A DNA stretch of 64,000 bases from Micropterix aruncella (GCA_944548615.1 OX155961.1:27500414-27564413), one strand, 5' to 3'; positions 23,166-34,540 are shown, numbered from the stretch's first letter. The notes: generated from the sequence alone by a model not told the origin. A program made the numbers and translations.

Positions 23166-23269
23166 AATTATTAGTTGCTATTTCATAAAAGAAATTTAAA
23201 TAATTTTAAAAAGAATTTTATATGACAAGTATATATTAAAATTATTGACTACTATTTTTACACGACTGC

Positions 23270-23695
23270 CCAACAATAAGTAGTGTAATGGGAAATTCTT
23301 GAGTCCAACAAGAAAATGTCTTGTGGTCTAAAATATTCCTCATATCTCTAAATAAGAAAACCAGACGCCTGACTCTGATATAAACTAGGTCAGCCCATTT
23401 GAGGTGATTATCCACGATTATGCCTAAATACCTACTTCAACGATAGTGTTTTGTGCAATGGCGCACATTTACAATGTTTAAGATATTGATGTATTGTTAT
23501 TGTGTTTCTTGCAGATGGCTTCCCTCTCTTATCTATACTGGATGCTAAATATTAAGTTTTATCAAGCATGAATAAGGAGACATCAAGCCATTTCTTAATA
23601 GTATCTATATCTGCTTTTGCCTCAGTAAATACTAGCTGGCAGCTACTATCATTGAAGTTTACTAGTGTTATCTATGAACTCCAAGATTACTAAAA
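23270..23695 (-). pseudogene. Non-LTR RT relic (thumb / C-terminal part)
   Basis: Minus-strand translation across frameshifts gives EAKADIDTIKKWLDVSLFML, then NTITIHQYLKHC, then GIIVDNHLKWADLV and VRRLVFLFRDMRNILDHKTF. This is the order of RT blocks after the YADD motif in jockey/RTE-like LINEs: 'L..I..WL..N.L.LN..KT', 'YLGI.ID..L.W..H'. In-frame stops and shifts show it is dead. No tail is recognised downstream; an R2 copy starts about 240 bp away. Confidence 0.7.
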
Positions 23696-23931
23696 AAGAC
23701 GTTAACTTTATTGTGAGGTCGAGTTCAATTTCCAATCGGTTTTATATTTATTTTTCAAAAACAAGCGTGTTAAAAACCTTGCTTCGCACATATATATCGT
23801 GACAAAAAGCAATACAAATTTTATCGCTTTTTGTGCTAAAGCTGGGTCTTCTTTATGACGAAATATCTGAAAATCTATTATTTATATTCTCTCCTATATG
23901 CTTTAGAGTGCTGTACCAGATGACACTTAAA

Positions 23932-24300
23932 GGTATCGACTACAACGGGCGAATCCGTCACTTCAGGAAGTTTTAACGATATCGATCGTTGAGTCTTCCT
24001 TAGAGGTGAGCGTAGAAAACTTAGGGACGATACAAACCTACCGACCAGCAAAGCCAACATCCCCGTCAGAGGCCAACGCCTTACGGCGAGGCAACTGAAA
24101 GGTGAACCAGCCGCCAGCCTCGCCACCTGACTACCAGTTTTGGCAGGATATCTCAGTCTGGAATTAACTATCGGGATACCTCCTACCTTCCGACTGGTTC
24201 CGGGTTGGAGGTCGCTTGAGCGGTTCCCTACCTGCCGCATTTTTAGAAATGATTCAGTTTGAATCTATCGCGGACCATTACATCTTTCGCCCGGCTCTGA
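23932..24300 (+). repeat. R2 dispersed repeat, copy c (5' half)
   Basis: It begins ATCGACTACAACGGGCGAA and runs through GTCACTTCAGGAAGTTTTAACG, TTACGGCGAGGCA, and CCGACTGGTTCCGGG to CTTTCGCCCGGCTCTGA. It stops where other copies continue into the AGTAGTTGAC inner repeat. Confidence 0.85.
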
Positions 24301-24599
24301 ACTCAGAAAAATGAAGAATCAAAATGAAATTCACTCATATATTACCAGAAGTTTAATATTACCCAGTCCGTCTTTGGAATTTTTTTAAAGGGATCCCAAA
24401 TACGTTGGAATAGTATGTTACAATAAACTATCCGATTGTTTTTAATTTTCTGTAGAAACGGGAATATATCCATGTTAAAGTTTTTTAAAAAATATATTTA
24501 TTTATTCATTAAAAAATATTAAAAAAAAATAGGACCCCACATAAATAAGAAGTAATGTTCCAATTTTCCAGACTTATCCTTATGGCAATAGTTCCCCAG

Positions 24600-24860
24600 C
24601 GAATATAAGGAATAGTCAAGTCGAAAAGGTGAAAATATCTCGGTTCATTCCTCCCCTGCGTTGTATTCCTTGGAGGAAGGGAAGGGTTGCGACGCGTTCG
24701 GGCCGCGCCTTGTTAATTAAAATTACGCGAAAAAGTTGTACTTTGCTAAAGGGCGACGAGTCATCCGATGTTTTCTGCCAAGAGTACACGCGGAACAACT
24801 TCAAGTGTTCTACGGAGAGACATTATACTCTAACGATCGGGACTGGGCGAAGCAACTAGA
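24600..24860. other. Non-repeat island open on both strands
   Basis: Moderate GC, CpG-containing. It is open for 76 codons on plus and 62 on minus, neither recognisable. Candidate conserved non-coding DNA. Confidence 0.3.
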
Positions 24861-25044
24861 AGTGATGCTCTAGTTTATGTTTTTTTGAAATTAAATATAA
24901 CATCCCTTTATTGCATAATAAAAACATTTAAACTACAATGGCGGACTTATTGCTAGTTAAACAATATATTCCAGTCGACCGACATGTTACCGATGTGATA
25001 ATAATAATAATAATACTAATAAAACGCTTTATTCGTAAAAAAAA

Positions 25045-25826
25045 GCGAGCTTGTTGATGAGAAGGGTAGAGCAAATTAAACTACTGTAAGATACGTTAAA
25101 ATTTAAAATTAAATTTAAATTATTAAGAATGTTATGCATTTTATACGTCTCTAAAGCAAAAAGTTTATAAATATGTTACTACTTGAGTAGGGCATAAATT
25201 CGAGTAGGGTCTGGAATTTATCGTATACGTTTCCTAAGCAGCGGGGGTGTTTAAAAGAAGAGTAGAGGAAAGTAGACTACTATAAGATGCGATAAAAAAA
25301 TAAAATTAACTTTACATTTTAAAGAATGTTTTGCATTTGATACGTCTCTAAAGCAAAAAGTTAATAAAAATGTTAATATTCGAGTAGGGCATTAATTTGA
25401 GTAGGGTCTGGATATGATCTTATACGTTTCCTAAGCAGCGGGGGTGTTGATAAGAAGAGTAGAGGAAAGTAGACTACTATGAGATGCGACAAAAAAAAAT
25501 TAACTTTGCATTTTAAAGAATGTTTTGCATTTGATACATCTCTAAAGCAAAAAGTTAATAAATATGTTAATATTAGTAGGACATAGATTTGAGTAGGGTC
25601 TGCAAATTATCTTATACGTTTCCTAAGCAGCGGGGGTGTTGATAAGAAGAGTAGAGAAAAGTAGACTACTATAAGATGCGATAAGAAAATTAAATTAACT
25701 TTGCATTTTAAAGAATGTTTTGCATTCGATACGTCTCTAAAGCAAAAAGTAAATAAATTTGTTAATACTCGAGTAGGGCATAAATTTGAGTAGGGTCTGG
25801 AAATGACCTTATACGTTTCCTAAGCA
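25045..25826. repeat. Satellite-like tandem array, four ~195-bp monomers
   Basis: Monomers start at 25045, 25241, 25438 and 25630 and the array ends at 25826 (periods 196, 197, 192, 197). Each carries GCGGGGGTGTT, AGAAGAGTAGAG, GTCTCTAAAGCAAAAAGT and two or more copies of GAGTAGGGY. Units 2-4 are about 90 percent alike, unit 1 more diverged. A short (TAA)n run precedes the array. Confidence 0.92.
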
Positions 25827-25837
25827 GTATGGGTGGT

Positions 25838-26330
25838 TTTATTTTATTTTTTATTTTATTTTATTTCAACAAAAGAGAAAAACAGCGCTCGGGTGTTAAG
25901 TTAATACATAATAATAACAATATTACGGCCAAAATAGTCTCCTCATAATATACAGTTTATGTGCGTGATGTTGTGTAATAATATTTATATATTATGTTAT
26001 ATAATCATGTTCTCTCGATTTGTGAGTGTGTATGATAAAGTAGGATGAGTGTGTTTATATGTGTGATTGTGATGTGTGTTTAATAGGTGTGTGTAAGTAC
26101 ATCTACGTGTATGTGTCATAGTTGTGTATATATGAGAGTGTGTGATTCTGCACAGGTATGTATCAGTTCAAGCTTTAATGGTCTGGTCTATTACCGCTCT
26201 GATAAACTCGTTTTTGCTCATTGAGAATATGTCTAGTTCCTGAAACGATTCATCGTAGGCTTTCATTATTCGATGCAGAGTTGAATTCCTTGCTTGATTT
26301 GTATGGAGTCTGGGTACATTGAATACCCTT
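25838..26330 (-). pseudogene. Non-LTR element 3' end: RT C-terminus, 3' UTR, A-rich tail
   Basis: On minus, 26330-26168 encodes VPRLHTNQARNSTLHRIMKA, then YDESFQELDIFSMSKNEFIR and a stop (plus TCA at 26168). This is the 'NS...C..YN....DIF..S...F' tail common to insect non-LTR RTs. The 3' UTR follows, and the element ends in AAATAAAATAAAAT units (plus (TTTTA)n at 25838-25868). Everything 5' of the tail is missing. It inserted at the edge of the 195-bp satellite array. Confidence 0.75.
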
Positions 26331-26351
26331 GGGTACCCTTGGACGACGTTT

Positions 26352-26670
26352 TGGACCTGATGTCAGCTACTCTTGAAACGACCCGTTGGCTACCCGATCA
26401 CGTGTAAAATACGGTTCGTCAAATTTAACTAAATTAAGACATTAAAGACAAATTTAAACTAAATTACTGCTAAAATCAGGTAGATGCTGCGAAAAGCTAC
26501 TTCGAACCCGCGACCAGACTTTAGGATGGAGAATTGCAGGGCGTGAAGTCTGCCCGCTGGGTTCACTGCCCAGTGCCTCGCGGTAAGGCTTTGGTCTCTC
26601 ACGGTCATGTTGGCGGAGCTAGACGGTGGACTGTCTTATCCCATAAGTATCTGCGTTCACCCCATGGTTA
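26352..26670 (-). repeat. R2 dispersed repeat, copy d (partial)
   Basis: Reverse complement of inner R2: GTCAGCTACTCTTGAAACGA at the left, then CTTCGAACCCGCGACCAG, GCCTCGCGGTAAGGC and GGCGGAGCTAGACGGTGGAC. It is truncated before the R2 5' terminus. Confidence 0.8.
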
Positions 26671-26899
26671 AAAGAACGAGTATAATCGCTATATATATAA
26701 TTGATTATATAGCGTAATAGGTTGATAAACGTTGTACTACAATTCGACAACCAGAATTTACTACGAAACGCAACGTGTAGATGGCACTCATAGTAATAGA
26801 ATTAAATAATCTACTATTATTATGCCCATTATGGCGATTTTCGTGGCATAGCGGTATGATGGTGCACTTTAGACGGTGCTCTAAACATGACTATACAGT

Positions 26900-27500
26900 T
26901 GTAACGGTACCGTCACATGCAATCAACAAATGCATTGATTTCCAGTGAAATACACTGACACAAATTCAGCTATTTTGCTACCTCGTGCAGCGATGAATCA
27001 GCACCATGAAACAATACTTTTACTCGGAATATTTTGGATTGCATCATTTATCGGCCTATATAAACGGGCGAAAAGGCAACCAAAGTATCATTCCTCGAGT
27101 GATCACCTCCCCCAAGGATGCTACGGCATACTCGGTACCCAGCTCACGAGGTCGCTCAACGAGTCCGGCTCCTTGGTTTCCTTTCCTGACCTTTTCCTGA
27201 CGAGAAGCATCAGTCTGCTTTCCCACAGACTCGAGCAGTGCCCAGTACGAGATACTAGGAGCACAAGTAAAATCCTTACCCTCACATCCTCGTAAGTTCA
27301 TTCATTCCGCGAGCCACTTCATCCGCGTCAATATTACCTATTCGGGAAGCGTTACAACTGGCAATATCGAACTCTCAATCAATTCAATAAATACCTTCTG
27401 ATTCACTCAAAATCGCATTTTAATGCGGAGGTAACTCGCAAGTTGACACCACTACCTCACACCGAATAACCTGGAGTCTAGTGAGGGGTGGTCCCTCACA
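26900..27500 (+). mobile_element. Solo LTR, gypsy type, copy 2
   Basis: It starts TGTAACGGTACC and ends GTCCCTCACA, flanked on both sides by CAGT (26896-26899 and 27501-27504), a 4-bp target duplication. The TATA box TATATAAA is at 27057 and the polyadenylation signal AATAAA at 27386. Length is 601 bp, against 600 for copy 1, and the terminal GAGTCTAGTGAGGGGTGG matches copy 1. The inner region is gone. The open frames inside (116, 64 and 81 codons) are LTR artefacts. Confidence 0.88.
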
Positions 27501-27609
27501 CAGTAAAAAACATACTAAACGACCATTTAAAGCTCTTATTATTTACATAAATATGTCAATTTTTAAATTGGTATAGGTTTTAATAAGTACTAATTAGGCA
27601 TGTTAAAGT

Positions 27610-27835
27610 TTAGATTAATCGCATTCTATCTCTTCCGTATTATCTGTGATTATAATGGTATTATTTATGTGATGTAATCAGCCTACATAAGAAAATGCAA
27701 TAGATGGGACTAATATTTGAATGTTATTATTTTTATCGTTGGTTAAATTATTGGGTTTTTATAATCGACCGATTCTTCTTAAAAAAACATTCATTATTGA
27801 TGTCATTATAGATGGCCTAATGACTTGCTATTAGT
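27610..27835 (+). repeat. Dispersed repeat family R5, copy 1
   Basis: It shares GCATTCT..CTCT, GTAATCAGCCTA, GGTTAAATTATTGGGTTTTT and ATTATAGATGGCC with 38740-38950 in the same orientation. SINE S1 copy 1 begins at its right edge, in the phrase GCTATTA. Confidence 0.65.
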
Positions 27836-27840
27836 TTGGC

Positions 27841-28121
27841 GGTTTGTTTGTTTGTTTATACTCTTTATTGTGAAAATGCCACAATGGGCGAGTTTATTGT
27901 CATATGACAATCTCTTACAAACAACCCTACTATGACGTGTTATATGTATGTGTGCGTGTAACATGTCTGTAAGTGTGTGTCTTGTTATTGCATTCGATCG
28001 ACAGAATTGAAAATGCAATTCCGGTAATTTGATCCCAACGGAAAATGGTGACCCAGCCGGGAATCGAACCCGCGACCTTACAATGTAAGATCAGGCGACC
28101 TAACCACTATGCCACCGGGCC
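27841..28121 (-). mobile_element. tRNA-derived SINE S1, copy 1 (full length)
   Basis: The 5' head on minus is GGCCCGGTGGCATAGTGGTT with box A TGGCATAGTGG. About 40 bases later comes GCGGGTTCGATTCCCGG with an intact box B, GGTTCGATTCC. The body includes GACACACACTTACAGACATG. The 3' end is a (CAAA)n tail after CAATAAAGAGTATAAA. The full length is 281 bp. A possible target duplication TGCTATYAG is seen at both sides. A 70-codon frame through the body also occurs in copy 3 but is just shared SINE sequence. Confidence 0.88.
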
Positions 28122-28129
28122 GTCAATGC

Positions 28130-28870
28130 TATCAGCGCTACCTGCGTTTCGCCGTTTTGAAATTGTTGCCAAATCGTTCTATTGAGCTGCGCAATCGAAT
28201 CCCACATAGAATCAATGGTTAACCTTCCTTGGGGGACTTTAGCGCATCCTGCGGCGCCATGACCGCTAGCGCAACCGCTCGTATCTATATATCCCTCAGG
28301 CTTTCAACTGGCGATTAAAACACATTGCACGTGCAGAGAGATACTTATTTGGTTAGGTGAAATCTATGCTGGCTTCGCCACTGAATATTTTTATGAATAT
28401 TTTCTTTTTTTTCTAAACCGAGCACTTTTACGCGCGAATGCGACTGGAGACCGTTCATCCAGGGACGGCCGTTAAAAATATATTTTTTGCTGAAACATTT
28501 CGGGATGAAGACATTTGCATAGTTCAAAAGGCGAACCGGGGCCGTTTGCACGGGCTGAAGACGAGCGGAGACGGGAGGACGGCACATTATACACTGTACT
28601 AACAAAGAAAATTAAAATTGGTAATTAACCCATGGCGGGGGAGGAGAAGGGGAAAGAGGCGGCGGAAGGAGGGGTTTTATTGCCCGGTTATAAAGAGGCT
28701 TTTGATGGCCCACCCATCGCAAATGACCTTCTCTTAAGAGCCCAGTTACACCCCTTTTCTTCGTAGGGAAGACATTTTACCGGAATTTGTAACGTGGAAT
28801 TTCAACGTGCGGTTTTGGATTAAGGCCCAGTAACGGGCAAAAGGAACTACCCGTGAGGGTAAATTAGTTT
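28130..28870. promoter_or_regulatory. Long non-repeat, GC-rich island (candidate enhancer/CNE)
   Basis: About 740 bp without any recognised TE. It has E-box-like GCACGTGC near 28328, a TAATTAACC homeodomain-like site near 28622, purine-rich runs (GGGGGAGGAGAAGGGGAAAG at 28637), and CpG-rich parts. Small frames on minus (86 and 68 codons) have no recognisable domain. Regulatory role is inference. Confidence 0.35.
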
Positions 28871-29234
28871 TCTTACAAATATTTCCGCTATAAATTATAT
28901 ATTGATATGTAATATTTTTAGTTTTTTCTTTGATATTCTGTTTTAAATTCAAATAATATATTTTGACTTCCGTATCTAATTTGATTTTAAGGACAGGTAT
29001 TTTTTATCTACCGTACGTTTTTTGGTATACCTATTATGACAATTTATTGTTGATTTGTTTGATTATTGACTATATTTAAACTATTTTTATTTTTTAATAT
29101 TATTACGTAACAATATTTATTCTGAGAATATTTACTGTTTCCGTTAAATTTTATTTATAATAATAAAATATTTTTATACCAACCAAATTTAAATTGTTGT
29201 GACATACATCCACTACAGGGATCCACTTTACGGT

Positions 29235-30035
29235 CACCGATGTATGCTGCATCTGTCAACAAGGTTGAGGGCGTCCAAAAGCGTTTCTTGCGATACCTAA
29301 ATTGGCGCGAGCACACGAACTTCGAGACATATGAGGAAAGAGAGGATTACTTTAAGGTTGCACTGCTCTATAATAGACGGACCATAACCGACATGTCATT
29401 CCTATATGACATCCTTCATGGTTTAATAGACTGTCCAGCTTTAACTGAGCGAATTTCCTTGAGAGTGCCCCCCAGAAGTACCCGAGTTTCTCGTTTGTTT
29501 CACGTGCCCAGATGCAATACAAGCCACTTCAGCAACTCTACTATGATACGGTTACTCACCTCTTGTAATAACAGGTTTAATGACCTTGACATTTTTTCTC
29601 TGGACAGGAAGCCTTTTCTTCACGCAGTCGAAGAAAAGCTCAGGAACGATAATTAATTTAAATATTTATAAAATACGCACTACTTATTACTTTATTATAT
29701 ACAATGTATTTATGTGTGTATGTTTGTCTATATGTATATATATGTCAATAGTATACGTTTCTGTGGCCATTTATGAACGTATATTACACATAATGTTATA
29801 ACAATCCCTCCCTTCCATTTCCATTCCCCTATTGTACTTATACATTAAATTTAGTAAATGCTTCTTTTTGCTTTTTTCCTTTTTTCTTAAAAAAAAGGTT
29901 ATAAAATTATTATATTTTAAATAGGTGCTTTAAATTATTTGCTAATTTAAAATGTAATAATGTTAATTTATATAAAAAAAATATATATTGAATAAGCTGT
30001 ATACATTTAGCTAATAAAAATAAAAATAAAATAAA
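29235..30035 (+). pseudogene. Non-LTR RT C-terminal relic with 3' UTR and A-rich tail
   Basis: The open frame 29240-29656 gives KVEGVQKRFLRYLNWREHTN, then a LYNRRTITDMSFLYDILHG block, then NNRFNDLDIFSLDRKPF, and a stop. 'VQKRFLRYL' and 'DIFS....F' are standard landmarks of the region after the RT domain in insect LINEs. The frame is intact for 138 codons, so it is younger than most relics here, but RT catalytic motifs are absent because the copy is 5'-truncated near 29200. The 3' UTR ends in AATAAAAATAAAAATAAAAT units at about 30013-30035. Confidence 0.75.
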
Positions 30036-30258
30036 ATAACCTAACTGATATTGTACTATTATTTTAATATGTGTTTTTAAAAAATTTGTTTTTGAAGTTT
30101 ATGCAACCACGTGGTAAAAAAATAAACATTTTACGCCTTAAAGGCAGGTTGTGCGGCACTAAATAAATTGTAAAACTTCATATTGCTTCACCACAATCAC
30201 AATAAAATAAATTGAAAATGTAGCCAAAGACTTAAGGTATATAGACAAGGTATATAAT

Positions 30259-30530
30259 GGGCTCGATTGCGTTTCTTTCGAACTAAAATCGGAAATTACT
30301 TCATGTAAACGAGACAGAGCAGTACGTCAGGGCGGAATGTGAAAGAAACGGTTGTTACTTTTCCGCAATAAAACTACCCACCGAAGGTAAAGGAACTAAA
30401 TCTAACACCACACGAAATGTGTTCAAACTTATTTGATAGTTCTCTTCATATTCCGTTCTAGCGTACTTCTCTGTCTCGTTCGGTTGCACTAAGTTCCTAT
30501 TTTAGTTGTTGAAGAAACGCAATCTGACCC
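30259..30530 (+). mobile_element. GGGC-ended MITE (family M1), copy 3 (uninterrupted)
   Basis: It begins GGGCTCGATTGCGTTTCTTT and ends AGAAACGCAATCTGACCC; 272 bp. AAT lies on both sides (30256-30258, 30531-30533), a probable 3-bp target duplication. Inside are AACGAGACAGAGCAGTACGT and its inverted partner ACTTCTCTGTCTCGTTCGG, so the element is palindromic beyond its tips. GGGC ends with a 3-bp duplication suggest the PIF/Harbinger group; that is inference. Confidence 0.85.
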
Positions 30531-30764
30531 AATATCTACTGTTAAGGATAATGTATAGGGAACCTAATAATGGCTATCAGTCAGAGCGTCTATTCAAACC
30601 GTCTAAAGTCTTGAACCTCAAGCAATTATTTCTAAAGTATGTACTAATATTTTTTCATAAAGATAAGCAAGATCGAAGTCATTAAAACTACAATACTGAG
30701 AGTTCACGGAAACAACATTTTCTTATTCCTCGAGTGCAAGCAACATTTCCCCAATGACAGGCTT

Positions 30765-30885
30765 GTCAATTTAGGCCCAGACTTCAAAATCCATTCAGTA
30801 GTTTCTGCTTGAAAGAGTAACAAACATCCATACATACATTCTTACAAACTTTCGCGTTTATAATAGTAGTAGGATATTTTATAAT
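30765..30885 (+). repeat. TE 3' end-like segment ('CAAAATCCATTCAGTAGTTT')
   Basis: The phrase ACTTCAAAATCCATTCAGTA, then ACAAACATCCATACATACAT, then TTTATAATAGTAGTAGGAT, is the familiar non-coding 3' end of RTE-like or other lepidopteran repeats. No coding relic precedes it. Confidence 0.5.
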
Positions 30886-30889
30886 TATA

Positions 30890-31825
30890 TACATTATATT
30901 ATGTAATACATATAATATTTTGTAATACATTTTTATATATTAATTCCATATTCTTATATATTTCCTATTATATTCGTTTTTAAGTAGGGAAGGAGGGGGC
31001 ATAGTGGGGAATTTAAACTCAATCATACCTATAAGATAAGATATTATGGTTATATAAACTTCAAATTTTAGCTCAATATCATGGTTTAAGGCATTGCGAA
31101 TGACAGTGGATATATTTTTCTCGGATACGATAAGAAATTTAGGAGATGTACTTAAATACAAAAATATACAATGGCATTTGCCCCGCTATGCCCAATATAT
31201 AGGGGTAAAGCTGTATACCACAGCGGCACTTTCAAAACCAAACACAAACTGACGCCATCTTACCTTTTTCACAAATTTTCTTGTAATTTTAATTAAAAAG
31301 TCCAGAAGGCAACTGCTACAAAACGAAATATTAACAACCACAATACCTAATTAGGTTTAAGAAACAATTGCTGTTTAATTTTACATGTTTTTTTTTAATG
31401 AAAACCTTGCTTTCGAGACTTTTGTTTATATAGCATAAACGGTCGTCGAGATAGCGTGGATCGTTCGTGAAGGTCACGTGCGATTACTACCAATCAAAGC
31501 GAGCCATTTAAAACTGCACGGCGTTTCGTTCAAGCCGCATGAGGCATGCCCCGCTACCTCATTATTACCTCCTCCCCTTTTGAAAATAGGGATTTTTATC
31601 TAAATAGGGATTAGCTGATATATATTGTATTATTCATATATTTTAGGTATTTTATATTTATTTGTATTAATATTATTATGATTTATTATTAAATTTTAAT
31701 TAAATAAATTTAACATATTTTAAAACAAAATATTTGTTACGTTCATTAAGCTAGCGAAGTATCAATATCGACATTGCTAATTTTAGTTATTTTTTCTGAC
31801 CCGCCTAGATACTAAACAATACAAC
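30890..31825. other. Stretch without a recognised gene
   Basis: AT-rich. A minus frame of 73 codons at 30940-31161 shows nothing recognisable. At 31440-31570 the GC rises slightly (CGTCGAGATAGCGTGGATCG and following) without a known motif. Confidence 0.4.
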
Positions 31826-31829
31826 TGAA

Positions 31830-32425
31830 GTTGTCAACTACAACGGGAAAACCCGTCACCTCAGGAAGTTTTAACGGTATTAGATCGTTCTGTCTATCGT
31901 AAGGTGACGTAGAAGACCTGGGACGGAAACAGTCCACTGTCTAGTTACGCCACGCCCGTAAGAAGTCAACGCCTTACCGCGAGATAACCATTTTTAACAC
32001 CCAGCGGGTCAACGCTCGCGCTCTTAATTCCAGTTGCACCCAGATTACTCCGGTCTCCCGTCTGGTTACAGGTTCGAGGTAGCTTGTCTACTAAATCTTT
32101 CGCAGACCACGGCATCCTTTGCCCGGCTCTTCGCCCGGTATGGGGTAGCCGATTAGTCGTTTCAAGATCAGTTGCCGTAAGGTTAACAACTACTTACGCT
32201 CTATAGGAAACAAGGCCGTTCCCAGACTCCTAGCAGTCGGAAAGCACAATCAATTGGATGACTTCGCTCGGTGCGCAAACCGCCCAGGAGCGCCCGAAGG
32301 ATGATTCCTCTGGTAGGGTCCTACCTGGGCTCGCCCTTCTGCATGGTGGCTACCGGATGTGTGTTGAGCCGTGAGTTTAACCGACCATTACACACATGGG
32401 TCTTAGTCGCTTAATTGCAATAGGG
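31830..32425 (+). repeat. R2 dispersed repeat, copy e (full length)
   Basis: It begins TTGTCAACTACAACGGGAAA. It then carries GTCACCTCAGGAAGTTTTAACG, TACCGCGAGATAACC, CCCGTCTGGTTACAGGTTCG, TTTGCCCGGCTCTTCGCCCG and GTCGTTTCAAGATCAGTTGC, and ends near ACACATGGGTCTTAGTCGC. Non-coding. Confidence 0.88.
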
Positions 32426-32429
32426 CCCA

Positions 32430-33350
32430 TTAGCTAAACTGGATAATACAGTCCTAGTTAAATGGGCAATGAGCAATTGCCATATTGTAAACCTCAATTT
32501 TCCGTGTTACGTTATAACATCAATAACAATACGGCATAAAATCAATAACAATATTTGAAATGAAAAAAAAGTCCCACAAAATTTGAAGAAAATGCTCTAA
32601 AGGCTTTGAGGACCATAATATCCGCGATAAAGACATACTTTGAGAAATATTTCCTTTCTCACAGTAAACCATGTAAAAAGCGAGTCCGAAAAATTAAATA
32701 ATCTTTAATTGTGCTGGGAGTAGTTCAAAATCGACTGTATTAATTAATCGACGGAAAGGCACTGTTCAGATTGAGTAAGACCAGGGCGGAAATTTCTTGC
32801 TGATCCATGGCTTTACGGATGCCATAGCTAATTTTAATTAAAGCAGAAGTGATATAGCTGCCGGATCGAGAGCCCGACTAAAAACGATTGAACAAATTAT
32901 ACATATTAGAAGAAGTTATACGTTAAATAATTGTGTTACTTTTTACTACTTTATTTTACTACTTATTCAGCTGTCATTGAAAGATTTGGAAGAAAATATT
33001 GATAATTAGTGTTTTTGCTTGAAAATGATACGTATAAATAATTAATATTATCAAGCGATCAAGGCGATTTAGTTATTCGACATTCGACATTCGACGATAG
33101 GTGTGAAAAAGGTCTCGATGGTTGTGAAAAAGGTACCAAAGTGCTGAGGACACTTTTGTCAAATAGTATTTCGTAGACTATACCGGTTAATAAATCAATT
33201 ATCCAGACGAGAGAACAATGTTCTGAAAGTAAGTGATTGACTGAAATGTTGAAAGAAAGGTTGACCAGAGGCCGATTTTCAAAAAGGAGATCTAACCAAG
33301 AGAACAAGTGTCCTATCTATATATTATATCCATTGAAAGGTGATCACGAT
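32430..33350. other. Stretch without a recognised gene
   Basis: Nothing identified. The direct repeat ATCAATAACAATA occurs twice near 32519-32556. A minus frame of 82 codons (33059-33307) has no recognisable domain. Confidence 0.4.
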
Positions 33351-33369
33351 CTCCAGCCATGAAGAATAT

Positions 33370-33445
33370 ACACACACACATACAACCATATACAAAGGGA
33401 GAGAGACAGAGAATGATAAGAAGGTATCTCGAGACAGAGAGAGAA
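33370..33445. repeat. Short CA/GA-rich microsatellite
   Basis: ACACACACATAC followed by GGGAGAGAGACAGAGA and ACAGAGAGAGAAAG. Confidence 0.6.
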
Positions 33446-33449
33446 AGCA

Positions 33450-34540
33450 ATTATATCAGAAATTGATAATATACTGCAATCCTAGTCAGATTGCGATGCT
33501 AAATCATATTATCCATTGAAAAGTTGCAAAAATTAAATATTTAAGGGTTAAACTACAATCGACTGATATAATAACGCTGGATAAACACAACGCAAATATT
33601 ACAATCGTGTCAACGAAAATTGAGCAAAATGACACGCAGTCGATACGCCCAGAGTAAAGGGTCAAATTTCAAAGCGTTCGTGATTTTTGACAAGAGAAAG
33701 TTTGATGAATGTGCACCAATTAAGCTATCAAAGAGACTGGCTGATTGTGGGCGACCCGTCAAACTCGATGCGTCTCGCGAAGACGCTTTTTATACGTCTA
33801 ATTTAATGTATACACGTACTTACATCATGCCGTAATGATGTGCAATATATTTTAAAAAAACACATCAGCATCTTACTCTTCATACTGTATTCACAGTTTG
33901 GTAAATAAATAGCTTAATAAGGTAAGCAGGTAATAGCATCTGTGTGGAAGAACTCAGATGCTCATTATCATATTTATCATATTTTACCGAAAATGGTTTC
34001 GATCTGAAAACTGCTAAGACTTCAAAACCTTCAAACAGAACCTGAGATCGCAGTTTTTCTCCTAAATTTTTCTCAAGGTGCGCCCTTGTTTTTCTCAAGT
34101 GAACAATAATTATTACAGTAAAATTGTAGCATTGCTCCAACAAAATTTTTCAATTTATTACTTTTTTATGGAAATCACACTGATCACGCACAACAAAAAA
34201 ATACAATTTCAATAAAAAAATATAACCGATTACTTAAATTAAAAAAACTAAAATTTTCTAGTACCTACATTTCTAGTAGTGAGTCTGTTGAGTGTGAGGG
34301 TTTGGAGTATGAGCGTGGGCGTTAGTGTGAGAGTTGGATATCTAGAATATCCGACATATTGTGTTAATTTCTTGTGTAAATATTAATAATTTATAATAGT
34401 AATAATCTTTGTCATAAAAACAAAATAATATTATTAATAACAGTATAATAATTAAAATAAATATTTAGTTAGTTGTTTTGTGGACGTTCGATTTAAGGAG
34501 TATTTATAAGTGTTTAAGGAATTATTAAAATGTTAATAAC
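33450..34540. other. Stretch without a recognised gene
   Basis: A plus frame of 71 codons (33620-33835) and a minus frame of 87 codons (33880-34143) show no family resemblance and no splice or promoter context, so neither is called. 34280-34345 is GT-rich. Confidence 0.4.

Noticed and set aside
26945..27301. Frames of 116, 64 and 81 codons on both strands
   Set aside because: They lie within the solo LTR at 26900-27500, which has its own TATA box and AATAAA; no domain resemblance.
28049..28121. Possible tRNA gene (box A and box B present)
   Set aside because: The tRNA-like segment continues into a SINE body with a (CAAA)n tail, and the same unit recurs at 36174-36445 and 40607-40888. The anticodon arm does not form a normal 7-base loop.
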